A DNA stretch of 64,000 nt. Source: Ruegeria atlantica (GTDB lineage: Bacteria > Pseudomonadota > Alphaproteobacteria > Rhodobacterales > Rhodobacteraceae). The notes beneath the pieces were generated by a model. That model was not told the DNA's origin. It worked only from the letters and a program-made list of their open reading frames with translations, and made no database searches. Within the stretch, counting starts at the first letter, position 1; every line of letters begins with the position of its first letter. Shown here piece by piece: positions 55,003 through 63,592 of this stretch. The stretch lies in contig NZ_WQFE01000003.1 of the NCBI RefSeq assembly GCF_013033965.1, forward strand, positions 310,001 through 374,000. The letters are read 5' to 3'. The position numbers and the translations under genes were made by a program.

Positions 55003-56343
55003 ATGACTATGGCACAGGCCATGAAGATCGCCATTGTGGATGACGAACAGGACATGCGCCAGTCGATCAGCCAATGGCTGGCACTGTCGGGATATGACAC
55101 GGAAACCTTCGCCAGCGCCGAGGACGCGCTGAAAGTGTTGGGGCCGGAATATCCGGGTATCGTGATCTCGGACATCAAAATGCCGGGCATGGACGGCATT
55201 CAACTGCTTAAAAAACTGATGGGGGCCGACAGCACCTTGCCCGTCATCATGATCACCGGCCACGGCGACGTGCCCATGGCGGTTGAAGCCATGCGTGTCG
55301 GGGCATTCGATTTCCTTGAAAAGCCCTTTAACCCTGATCGCATGTCGGAACTGGCTAAACGCGCCAGCAACGCACGCCGACTGACCCTGGACAACCGTGC
55401 CCTACGGCGCGAGCTGTCGGGTGGAACGCAGATCATGAACAAACTGATCGGGGCGAGCCCCGTTATGGAACGTCTGCGCGAAGATATCCTGGATCTGGGG
55501 CAGGCGGACGGGCACGTCCTGATCGACGGCGAAACCGGCACCGGCAAGACCCTAGTAGCACATGCGCTGCACGCCGTTGGCAGCCGTGCTGGCAAGAAGT
55601 TTGTTCTGGTGTCCTGTGCAGCGCTTGAGGAAGAGGCGCTGTCGAAACGTCTGTTCGGCCCGATGATGCCGGAAGACGCGCAATTGCCGGCAATCGAAGA
55701 AGCCCGGGGCGGAACGCTGGTGCTGGAGGATGTCGAGGCGCTGAGCGATACGCTGCAAGCCCGTCTGCTGAGCGTGATGAACGATCAGGGCACGCCGGCC
55801 GAAACCCGTATCATCGCGATTTCCAACCTGCAGGAAGCGGGAAAGACCAGCGAGGATGTTCTGCGCCCGGACCTGTTCTATCGTCTGGCTGCATTGCGGA
55901 TAACCATGCCACCCCTGCGCCAGCGCGGTGAAGACATCCTGACGCTGTTTACCCGGCTCAGCGAACAGTTCTCTGAGGAGTATGGCTGCGAAGCGCCTCA
56001 GGTGAGCGCTCAAGAGGCGGCTCAGTTGTTGCAAGCACCATGGCCGGGCAATGTACGGCAGTTGATCAACATTGCAGAACGGGCCGTCCTACAGTCACGG
56101 CGCGGTTCCGGGACGATAGCATCGCTTTTGATGTCCGATCACGAGGAAATGCAGCCCGTGATGACGACCGAGGGCAAGCCGCTCAAGGAGTATGTCGAAG
56201 CGTTCGAGCGGATGCTGATCGATAATACCATGCGTCGGCACAAGGGATCGATTGCATCCGTGATGGACGAGCTTTGCCTGCCTCGCCGGACCTTGAACGA
56301 GAAAATGGCGAAATACGGACTGCAGCGTTCGGACTATTTGTAA
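55003..56343 (+). CDS. DctD-like response regulator lacking the GAFTGA motif
   Basis: 446 residues: receiver domain (about 8-120; phospho-acceptor Asp57 in VISDIKMPGMDG), AAA+ domain (about 145-370) with Walker A GETGTGKT at 176-183, and a C-terminal Fis-type helix-turn-helix (SIASVMDELCLPRRTLNEKM). Two changes stand out. The sigma-54 contact motif GAFTGA is missing: the segment reads RLFGPMMPEDAQLP. The Walker B is LVLEDVEAL instead of LFLDEIGE-like. The protein may act without sigma-54, like Rhodobacter NtrC, or be regulatory only. ATG 55009 is an alternative start better spaced from GAGGA. Confidence 0.88.
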   Translation: MTMAQAMKIAIVDDEQDMRQSISQWLALSGYDTETFASAEDALKVLGPEYPGIVISDIKMPGMDGIQLLKKLMGADSTLPVIMITGHGDVPMAVEAMRVGAFDFLEKPFNPDRMSELAKRASNARRLTLDNRALRRELSGGTQIMNKLIGASPVMERLREDILDLGQADGHVLIDGETGTGKTLVAHALHAVGSRAGKKFVLVSCAALEEEALSKRLFGPMMPEDAQLPAIEEARGGTLVLEDVEALSDTLQARLLSVMNDQGTPAETRIIAISNLQEAGKTSEDVLRPDLFYRLAALRITMPPLRQRGEDILTLFTRLSEQFSEEYGCEAPQVSAQEAAQLLQAPWPGNVRQLINIAERAVLQSRRGSGTIASLLMSDHEEMQPVMTTEGKPLKEYVEAFERMLIDNTMRRHKGSIASVMDELCLPRRTLNEKMAKYGLQRSDYL

Positions 56344-56915
56344 GAAAAGGAGAGGGGGCCAGCCCCCCTCTTGAGCCTGTCGTTGAATTCCGGGGCTTCG
56401 CCAGTTCGCTGCGCAATTCGTCCACTGGACGATTTTTTCATCGCAGTTCACCCCCGGGGATATTTTGGGCCAGATGAAGCGATCCCGGGGCCTAGTATTG
56501 ATCTTCTCGCAGTTTGCCCATTGTGTTTTCCACAGGACTGCTTTTATTGTGTCCGAACGGGCAGGGCTAATTTGCGCCCAAAAGTCCCGAATCTTTGAGT
56601 TTCGCTGCTCTGCCGATGATGGTGATCAATCCCGCATGGCATAGCAGGCCGATTGTGCCCCTAAGGGGGCAGCTGAACGCCTGAGCCCGCAACAGCGGGC
56701 GAAAGGAATAAATGGGCAGGCTGCGGCTGGATCTGCGCCTGTCGGAGAAGAACCGCGATGACGCGCGCGCAACGATTGAGTGTACGGGCAGGGGGCCACA
56801 GCGCCAGACCCTGCCGCGCGCCGTCCGATATCGCCCTGACAAGACACCACCCCAAAAGCGCCTGTCCCCCCGGACGGGTAAGGACAACGCGTTTGGCGCG
56901 GTGCACCAAGGACAC
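56344..56915. other. Long leader region upstream of rne
   Basis: 572 bp between the dctD-like stop and the rne ATG. It holds the dctD hairpin (56351-56371), two strong hairpins, GCCCC/GGGGC (56657-56670) and GCCCGC/GCGGGC (56685-56700), and an in-frame upstream ATG at 56712 preceded by AAAGGAAT. Bacterial rne genes often have structured leaders through which RNase E controls its own mRNA; this one has the same look. Confidence 0.5.
56351..56371 (+). terminator. Hairpin terminator candidate after the dctD-like gene
   Basis: AGAGGGGGC/GCCCCCCTCT with a two-base loop sits 8 bp after the stop codon. The following T-run is short, so termination strength is uncertain. Confidence 0.5.
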
Positions 56916-59756
56916 ATGGCTAAGAAAATGCTTATCGATGCCACCCACGCGGAGGAAACCCGCGTCGTGGTGGTTGACGGAAACAAGGTCGAGGAGTTCG
57001 ATTTTGAATCCGAAAACAAACGCCAGCTTGCTGGCAACATCTATCTTGCAAAAGTAACCCGGGTTGAGCCGTCTCTGCAGGCGGCCTTTGTAGATTACGG
57101 CGGGAACCGGCATGGGTTCCTGGCGTTTTCGGAAATCCATCCGGATTACTATCAGATCCCGGTTGCTGACCGGGAAGCGCTGATGGAAGAAGAACGCGCC
57201 TATGCCGAGGCGATGAAAGCGCGCGACGAAGCCGAAGAGGCCAAGCCGAAAAAACGCCGTTCGCGTTCCCGGTCGAAAGCAGCGGATGTAAAATCTGACG
57301 ATGCGGTTGAGTCGATCGAGGTTTCGAACGAACCCACCGGCATGGAAACAATCGATCTCGACGAGGGTGAAGAAGGGGCAGACGTCCCTGTCCTCGAGGG
57401 GACATCCCCCGCGGATCGGGTCGCGGAAACACCGGTGGAAGAGCCTGCTGATGAAGCGGACTCATCGGATCAGCCTGAAGCGTCTGAGGCAGATGCCGAG
57501 GGCAGCGCCGAAGGTGAATCGTCGGAGAACGATGGCGAGCCTGAGAAAGAGGTTGATATACCTGCAGAACCCGATAACGCGGAAGCTGCGGAAGAAACGG
57601 TGAACGAGCCGGAGGCAGAAGACGCAACCACTGTCTCGGCGGAAGCGACCGAAACTTCGGAAGACGCCACCGAAGAGGAAGCGGGCAAAGCTGAAGAAGA
57701 AGCCAGACCTGATGCGACCGCGAAGGACGACTCCATCGAATCTGTCGCCGACGAAGACGACAGCGAGGACATTCGTCCTGTTCGCAAGCCGCGCCCGCGC
57801 CGCTACAAGATTCAGGAAGTCATCAAGGTTCGTCAGGTTCTTCTGGTGCAGGTTGTCAAAGAAGAACGCGGAAACAAGGGTGCTGCCCTGACCACGTATC
57901 TGTCGTTGGCGGGTCGGTACTGCGTTTTGATGCCAAACACGGCGCGTGGCGGCGGGATCAGCCGCAAGATTACCAATGCTCCGGATCGTAAGAAGCTTAA
58001 AGAAATTGCCGCGGAAATCGATGTGCCCACTGGTGCGGGTTTAATTATTCGTACAGCCGGCGCCAAGCGTACCAAATCCGAGATCAAGCGAGACTATGAA
58101 TACCTGCAACGCATGTGGGAACAGATTCGTGAGCTGACGCTGAAATCGATTGCGCCTGCGAAAATCTATGAAGAAGGCGATCTGATCAAACGGTCGATCC
58201 GCGATCTTTATAACCGCGAAATCGATGAAGTTCTGGTCGAAGGTGAAGGCGGGTATCGCATCGCCAAGGACTTCATGAAGATGATCATGCCGTCGCACGC
58301 GAAGAACGTGAAACGGTACGAGGATGCGCTGCCGCTGTTCGCGCGCTATCAGGTGGAAAGCTATCTGGCCGGGATGTTCAACCCGACCGTTCAGCTAAAA
58401 TCGGGTGGTTATATCGTGATCGGCGTGACAGAGGCGCTGGTTGCGATTGACGTGAACTCGGGTCGGGCGACCAAAGAAGGCTCGATCGAGGAAACCGCGC
58501 TCAAGACCAACCTGGAAGCGGCGGAAGAGGTCGCGCGCCAACTACGTCTTCGCGACCTGGCCGGTCTGATCGTCATCGACTTCATCGATATGGACGAGAG
58601 GAAGAATAACTCGGCCGTCGAAAAGCGTCTGAAAGACAAGCTGAAAACCGATAGGGCCCGCATTCAGGTTGGCCGCATCTCGGGCTTTGGATTGCTGGAG
58701 ATGAGCCGCCAGCGTTTGCGTCCCGGTATGTTGGAGGCCACGACACAGCCGTGCCCGGCGTGTCACGGAACTGGTCTGATCCGGTCCGACGACAATATGG
58801 CGCTGTCCATTCTGCGTCAGATCGAGGAAGAGGGCACACGCCGCCGTTCGCGCGAGGTGCTTGTCCGCTGTCCGGTCAGCATCGCCAACTTCCTTATGAA
58901 CCAGAAGCGCGAGCATATCGCGCAGATCGAGGCGCGGTACGGCCTTTCGGTACGTGTCGAAGGTGACGTGCATCTGGTCAGCCCTGATTTCTCGATGGAG
59001 AAGTTTAAGACCGCCAGCCGGATCGTACCGGAAGCAACAGCTCCGGTTGTTTCGGTAGACGCGTCCCTGATGGATCTTGTTGACGCCAGCGAAGAAGAGC
59101 AGGTCGAAGAGGAAGCTGTTCAGGCTGAAGAGGACACCAAGCCTAAGCGTAAACGTCGTCGCCGTCGCCGGAAAAAGGGCAATGGTTCCGGCGAATCTTC
59201 CGAGGCGAACGCTGACGAAGGTGATGCGGCAACGTCCGAGGTATCGGATGAAGCTAAGACCGACGTGGCAGATGAAACAAAGCCTGAAGGTGAAGCCCCC
59301 GAGCCCGCTGAGGAGGAAAAAGCCGCCAAGCCCAAGCGCCGCCGTGCGCCGCGCCGCAAAAAGAAGGATGCGGAACCTGTTGAGGTAGCGGAAGAAACAG
59401 TCGCTGAGGCCACGTCGGAAGAGACGGTGAGCGAACATTCGGAAGCACCGGCTGAAGAAAATGGTGTGTCGGAATCGCCGGAAGAAGCGCCTGCAGAAAC
59501 TGCCGAAGTTGCCGAACAGGTTGAAGCGGCGGTAGAGAAGTCTGAGCCTGAGACCGATATTGCCACCGAAGAACAGGCTGAACCTGCGGCGGTTGAACAA
59601 CCAGAGCCTGTGGCTGAGGTGGTGACTGACGCCCCGCAGGAGCCGGCGGAAGTCGTGGTAGAAGAGACGCCCGAGCCGGTTCTGGAGGTTGTAGCCGAAG
59701 AGCCTGAGCAACCCGCCAAGCCCAAGCGGCGTGGCTGGTGGTCATTGGGCCAGTAA
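56916..59756 (+). CDS. rne: Ribonuclease E
   Basis: 946 residues. Essential endonuclease for RNA decay and processing. The S1 domain (NIYLAKVTRVEPSLQAAFVDYG, FLAFSEIHPDYYQIP) is split by a long acidic insert at about residues 85-285, as usual in alphaproteobacteria. Then the DNase I-like catalytic domain (IDVNSGRATKEGSIEET, VIDFIDMDERKN), the zinc-link CPACHGTG, and a C-terminal half of acidic repeats with an arginine-rich patch (KRKRRRRRRKK) and the end KRRGWWSLGQ. I start at ATG 56916 (MAKKMLIDATH), which gives the conserved N-terminus and has AAGGAC upstream; ATG 56712 would add 68 Arg-rich residues. Confidence 0.94.
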   Translation: MAKKMLIDATHAEETRVVVVDGNKVEEFDFESENKRQLAGNIYLAKVTRVEPSLQAAFVDYGGNRHGFLAFSEIHPDYYQIPVADREALMEEERAYAEAMKARDEAEEAKPKKRRSRSRSKAADVKSDDAVESIEVSNEPTGMETIDLDEGEEGADVPVLEGTSPADRVAETPVEEPADEADSSDQPEASEADAEGSAEGESSENDGEPEKEVDIPAEPDNAEAAEETVNEPEAEDATTVSAEATETSEDATEEEAGKAEEEARPDATAKDDSIESVADEDDSEDIRPVRKPRPRRYKIQEVIKVRQVLLVQVVKEERGNKGAALTTYLSLAGRYCVLMPNTARGGGISRKITNAPDRKKLKEIAAEIDVPTGAGLIIRTAGAKRTKSEIKRDYEYLQRMWEQIRELTLKSIAPAKIYEEGDLIKRSIRDLYNREIDEVLVEGEGGYRIAKDFMKMIMPSHAKNVKRYEDALPLFARYQVESYLAGMFNPTVQLKSGGYIVIGVTEALVAIDVNSGRATKEGSIEETALKTNLEAAEEVARQLRLRDLAGLIVIDFIDMDERKNNSAVEKRLKDKLKTDRARIQVGRISGFGLLEMSRQRLRPGMLEATTQPCPACHGTGLIRSDDNMALSILRQIEEEGTRRRSREVLVRCPVSIANFLMNQKREHIAQIEARYGLSVRVEGDVHLVSPDFSMEKFKTASRIVPEATAPVVSVDASLMDLVDASEEEQVEEEAVQAEEDTKPKRKRRRRRRKKGNGSGESSEANADEGDAATSEVSDEAKTDVADETKPEGEAPEPAEEEKAAKPKRRRAPRRKKKDAEPVEVAEETVAEATSEETVSEHSEAPAEENGVSESPEEAPAETAEVAEQVEAAVEKSEPETDIATEEQAEPAAVEQPEPVAEVVTDAPQEPAEVVVEETPEPVLEVVAEEPEQPAKPKRRGWWSLGQ

Positions 59757-59766
59757 CAAAAAATAA

Positions 59767-59790
59767 GGCGGGCCAAGTGCCCGCCTTTTT
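59767..59790 (+). terminator. Terminator after rne
   Basis: Stem GGCGGGC/GCCCGCC with loop CAAGT followed by TTTTT, 10 bp after the rne stop. It also lies downstream of the convergent tusA gene. Confidence 0.92.
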
Positions 59791-59804
59791 CATTTTAGCT
59801 GAAC

Positions 59805-60038
59805 TCACGAAGACTTCTGGATCAAGTAGATCTGATGGCCGTCTGCCTCTTCCTGCGAGAGCAGTTGGTGCCCGCTTTCAACACAGAAATGTGGGACATC
59901 GATTATGGCGGCCGGATCGTCTGCCAGCACGCGCAGAACGGCCCCGGCCGGCATGGATTTCAGTCGCTTGCGCGCTTTGAGGACGGGCAGAGGGCACAAC
60001 AGACCCAGCGCATCGAGTGTTTCGGATGGATTTGACAT
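59805..60038 (-). CDS. Sulfurtransferase TusA family protein
   Basis: 77 residues, a complete TusA-like domain: LDALGLLCPLPVLKARKRL with the active Cys in CPLPVLK, and the C-terminal VPHFCVESGHQLL. TusA proteins relay persulfide sulfur for tRNA thiolation or sulfur metabolism. No tus or dsr genes are near, so the pathway is unknown. Confidence 0.93.
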   Translation of the reverse strand: MSNPSETLDALGLLCPLPVLKARKRLKSMPAGAVLRVLADDPAAIIDVPHFCVESGHQLLSQEEADGHQIYLIQKSS

Positions 60039-60143
60039 AAGGTTCAGATATTTCCACTTTGGCGGGGTGTCCAGCGTGCAACCACGAGGATGTGACCGAA
60101 TGGCCCCGTGACGCGCGCCGCCTCATACCATATGTGCTGGAAC

Positions 60144-60896
60144 ATGTTCGGAATAGATATCATAGACGCGGGCCTGCTGCCTGCCATGTTCATCGCGATG
60201 CTGGGCGGGCTTATCAGCTTTCTGTCGCCCTGCGTTTTACCCATCGTTCCGCCGTATCTGGCCTACATGAGCGGCGTGACGATCAACGAAATGCAGGATG
60301 AGGCGCAAGCGCGGCGCAAGGCAACATTGGCGGCCCTGTTCTTTGTGCTGGGCCTGTCCACTGTGTTTTTGTTGTTGGGCTTCACAGCATCCGCGTTCGG
60401 GGCGTTTGTCCTGCAGAACCAGGTGTTGTTCGCGAAGGTGTCTGGCGCAGTGGTCATCGTCTTTGGCCTGCATTTCCTGAATGTCTTCCGTATCCCGTTT
60501 CTGGACCGCGAGGCCCGGATCGAGACCGGTGATTCCGGTGGATCTGTATTTGGCGCTTATATTCTTGGTCTGGCTTTTGCCTTTGGCTGGACGCCGTGTA
60601 TTGGGCCGCAGTTGGGGGCGATCCTGTCACTTGCGGCGTCTGAGGCATCGGTCGCGCGTGGGACCCTGTTGCTGGGCGTTTATGCGGCTGGATTGGGCAT
60701 TCCGTTCCTGCTGGCGGCGATGTTCCTGAACCGATCCATGACCGTGATGAACCGGATCAAGCCGTACATGGGCACAATTGAAAAGGTTATGGGAGGCTTG
60801 TTGCTCTTCGTGGGCATCATGCTGATCACCGGCCTGTTTACAGAGTTCAGTTGGTGGCTGCTGGAAACGTTCCCGGCGCTGGCGAATTTCGGATGA
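60144..60896 (+). CDS. ccdA: Cytochrome c biogenesis protein CcdA (DsbD-like membrane domain)
   Basis: 250 residues with six membrane helices. It moves electrons from cytosolic thioredoxin to the periplasm for CcmG/H. The two redox cysteines are in ISFLSPCVLPIVPPY and FGWTPCIGPQLGAIL. Starts possible at ATG 60144 or slightly upstream (60132, 60108); 60144 gives the best N-terminus. It complements ccmE/F/H at 44-48 kb. Confidence 0.93.
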   Translation: MFGIDIIDAGLLPAMFIAMLGGLISFLSPCVLPIVPPYLAYMSGVTINEMQDEAQARRKATLAALFFVLGLSTVFLLLGFTASAFGAFVLQNQVLFAKVSGAVVIVFGLHFLNVFRIPFLDREARIETGDSGGSVFGAYILGLAFAFGWTPCIGPQLGAILSLAASEASVARGTLLLGVYAAGLGIPFLLAAMFLNRSMTVMNRIKPYMGTIEKVMGGLLLFVGIMLITGLFTEFSWWLLETFPALANFG

Positions 60897-60959
60897 TCTG
60901 CTGATCTGACTTACCTTGACGCTCAGGCTGCGTTAACCTGCGCAGCAGAAGGTAAGGCC

Positions 60960-62174
60960 ATGAGCAGTCAGAATAATCATCCTCGGGTGCGTAAACGCCG
61001 GGTATTCTATATTCCCGGCTATGATCCGATACCACCGCGGCGGTATCGTGAGCTTTATCGTACCGAAGGCAAGCTGCAGACTGAGATATCCGGTTATGAG
61101 ATTTCAGTGTCCGCCAAGTCGGGCGATGGTCCGTATGGGTGGCATGTCACTTCCCGGCAGGATGGCGATGAAGTTCAGGCCGATGTGGATGTTCTGGTCT
61201 GGTCGGATCTGGTGCGTGACAGCATGTCCAATTCGATCCCGGCGACCTATCTGCAACTGGTGCAGACCGCATGGATCTATATGTCCTCTGGAACTCTGTG
61301 GCGCCTGATGCAGCTGCGCAAAGGGCCTGTGATTGCCGCACTGTATCCGGTTGGAATGTTGGTGGCTCAACTGCTGCTGGCGATCTTGCTGGCCGGGGCC
61401 GTGACATGGGTTTTGATGCCGTTTATCGGCTGGCTGGGCGTAATCTTGGCGGTTGGGGCCGCGTACGGTCTGATGCGCTGGTTTCGCCAACAAGACGGCC
61501 AGCTTTTTGCCTACTACTTGATGCACGACTATGCCTATTCCGCAAAACTCAACGGGGCGACCCCAGTTGAATTGCGCCAACGCTTGCGCGAGTTCAGCGC
61601 GTTGATCCAAGAGGCGCTGAATTCAGACGCAGACGAGGTGTTGGTCGTCGGCCATAGTTCAGGGGCCCATCTGGGCGTCAGCGTTCTGGCCGATGTCATC
61701 CGCGAGTTTATACAACGCGACGACTGCCCTGAATTTTCGTTCCTGACATTGGGGCAGGTCATGCCGATGGTGTCCTTTTTGCCCCAAGCGCATGAATTGC
61801 GCACCGATTTGCAATTCCTGTCCACGCAAGAAAACCTGACATGGGTCGATGTCTCGGCCCCCGGCGATGGCTGTTCTTTTGCCCTTTGCGATCCAGTGTC
61901 AGTCAGCGGCGTGGCCACTGTTGAAAAGAAATGGCCGTTGGTTTTGTCTGCGGCCTTCACACAGACCCTGTCTCCAGAACGATGGAAATACTTGCGGTGG
62001 AAATTCTTCCGGCTGCATTTCCAGTATCTTTGTGCGTTTGATAAGCCTGATCGGTATGACTATTTTCGTATCACTGCGGGGCCACAAACCTTGGGGCAGA
62101 GGTTTGCTGGGCGGGCACCGTCGAAATCACGGGTCGATATGGCCGTCTCAAAATACACGTCGATAAAATCATGA
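60960..62174 (+). CDS. Membrane-associated alpha/beta hydrolase-like protein
   Basis: 404 residues. The N-terminus (RVFYIPGYDPIPPRRYRELY) looks like the first strand and oxyanion region of an alpha/beta hydrolase; two membrane helices follow in the middle (PVGMLVAQLLLAILLAGAV, MPFIGWLGVILAVGAAYG), and the nucleophile elbow is VVGHSSGAHLGVSV (G-H-S-S-G). This split of the fold by a membrane hairpin is unusual. The gene overlaps the P450 gene by 4 bp (ATGA), so they are coupled. Substrate unknown; an ester or lipid is plausible. Confidence 0.75.
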   Translation: MSSQNNHPRVRKRRVFYIPGYDPIPPRRYRELYRTEGKLQTEISGYEISVSAKSGDGPYGWHVTSRQDGDEVQADVDVLVWSDLVRDSMSNSIPATYLQLVQTAWIYMSSGTLWRLMQLRKGPVIAALYPVGMLVAQLLLAILLAGAVTWVLMPFIGWLGVILAVGAAYGLMRWFRQQDGQLFAYYLMHDYAYSAKLNGATPVELRQRLREFSALIQEALNSDADEVLVVGHSSGAHLGVSVLADVIREFIQRDDCPEFSFLTLGQVMPMVSFLPQAHELRTDLQFLSTQENLTWVDVSAPGDGCSFALCDPVSVSGVATVEKKWPLVLSAAFTQTLSPERWKYLRWKFFRLHFQYLCAFDKPDRYDYFRITAGPQTLGQRFAGRAPSKSRVDMAVSKYTSIKS

Positions 62175-63520
62175 CACCGCCCAAGCCAACACCACGCCCG
62201 GATAAGGTTTCGCTTTGGCGGTACCTAAAGCTATTCCGAAAGGATATTTTGTCGGCCCAGCCTCAAAGGCTGTACCGAGCCTGGATGGCCGAATTTCGAA
62301 CACCGTTCTTTCGGTCATACTTGATCAATCAGCCGGAACTTGTTGAAACAGTTTTGAAAAAACGCCCTACTGAATTCCCAAAGTCAAACCGCATAAGTGA
62401 AGGGTTGCGCCCGCTATTGGGAGAGTCCGTCTTCCTAACAAATGGCGATACATGGAAACGGCAGCGTAGGATCATTGATCCCGCGTTCGAGGGGGGGCGT
62501 TTGAAAGACACGTTTCCTGCGATGCGCGCGGCTGGCCAGGCGGCGGTGGAGCGGTTGCGTTCGCAAACAGGTGAAGTTCTCGAGTTCGAAGAGATCACCA
62601 GCCACATCGCTGCGGATGTTATTTTCCGAACCCTGTTTTCGGTGCCAATCGAAAACGAGACAGCTGCGCAGGTCTTTGACAAATTTCGCGGCTATCAGCG
62701 CGAACAACCCATTTTGAACATTGCGGCCTTTGTCCCATTGCCCAAGTGGTTGCCTCGGTTACACACGAGACGCACCAAGGTAAATGCAAACGATATCAGG
62801 GGTCTAATCAAGGAACTTACGGAAGAACGTGCCGGGCTGATCGAACGTGGTGAAGCACCGGACGATCTGGCCACCAAGATCATGACGACACGTGATCCCG
62901 AAACCGGGCGTGGTTTTGACACGCAGGAAATGGTCGATCAGGTCGCGATCTTCTTCCTTGCCGGCCACGAAACCAGCGCGTCCGCACTAGCCTGGACGCT
63001 GTACCTGTTGGCCATGTACCCCGAATGGCAGGACAAGTTGGCCGAAGAAGCAGGGGCGTTGGACACTTCCGATTTCGCCGCTATGTCGCGCCTGAAACTC
63101 AGTCGGGATGTGTTTCGCGAGGCTCTGCGGCTATACCCCCCGGTGCCGATGATGGTGCGTGAGGCAGCATGCCCCGAACGTTTTCGGGGCAGGGATATCC
63201 CCGAAGGCGCGCAAATCGTGATCAGCCCTTGGCATTTGCACCGGCAGGAGAGGCTTTGGGAACGCCCGGACGAATTCGATCCGACCCGATGGGGGACAGA
63301 GAACGGAAAGACGTGTCAGCGTAACGCGTTCATTCCATTTTCAACAGGTTCCCGGGTATGCCCGGGCGCAGGGTTCGCCATGATCGAAGGGCCGCTTTTG
63401 TTATCCATGCTGTTACGACACTTCCGGCTTGATCTGGTTGAGGGGCGCCACCCCGTACCAGTGGCGCATTTGACCGTCCGATCGAAGGATGGAATTTGGT
63501 TGCGCTTGGTTGAGCGCTAA
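62171..63520 (+). CDS. Cytochrome P450
   Basis: 449 residues, a complete P450. The I-helix reads FFLAGHETSASALAW, the K-helix E-x-x-R is in FREALRLYPPVPMM, and the heme ligand is Cys397 in FSTGSRVCPGAGFAM. No membrane anchor, so a soluble bacterial enzyme that needs ferredoxin and a reductase from elsewhere; none is encoded here. It is translationally coupled to the upstream hydrolase, so the pair may act on one compound. The substrate cannot be read from the sequence. Confidence 0.93.
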   Translation: MTPPKPTPRPDKVSLWRYLKLFRKDILSAQPQRLYRAWMAEFRTPFFRSYLINQPELVETVLKKRPTEFPKSNRISEGLRPLLGESVFLTNGDTWKRQRRIIDPAFEGGRLKDTFPAMRAAGQAAVERLRSQTGEVLEFEEITSHIAADVIFRTLFSVPIENETAAQVFDKFRGYQREQPILNIAAFVPLPKWLPRLHTRRTKVNANDIRGLIKELTEERAGLIERGEAPDDLATKIMTTRDPETGRGFDTQEMVDQVAIFFLAGHETSASALAWTLYLLAMYPEWQDKLAEEAGALDTSDFAAMSRLKLSRDVFREALRLYPPVPMMVREAACPERFRGRDIPEGAQIVISPWHLHRQERLWERPDEFDPTRWGTENGKTCQRNAFIPFSTGSRVCPGAGFAMIEGPLLLSMLLRHFRLDLVEGRHPVPVAHLTVRSKDGIWLRLVER

Positions 63521-63521
63521 C
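63510..63521. promoter_or_regulatory. Operator-like site TTGAGCGCTAAC before the aldolase gene
   Basis: Matches GTTAGCGCTAAC at 10 of 12 positions, with the right half and following A exact. It overlaps the P450 stop codon and lies 72 bp upstream of the aldolase start. It is the third occurrence of this motif in front of a glycolytic gene in the window. Confidence 0.45.
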
Positions 63522-63592
63522 AAACTACCATCCTATCACGCCTTGCTGTATGCGGTTTGAAAAAGCGGAATCACATTGAACGGGAAAGTCAT

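Noticed and set aside
58542..59711. 389-codon minus-strand frame rich in Arg and Phe opposite rne
   Set aside because: Mirror of the repetitive Glu/Ala codons in the RNase E tail; no independent evidence.
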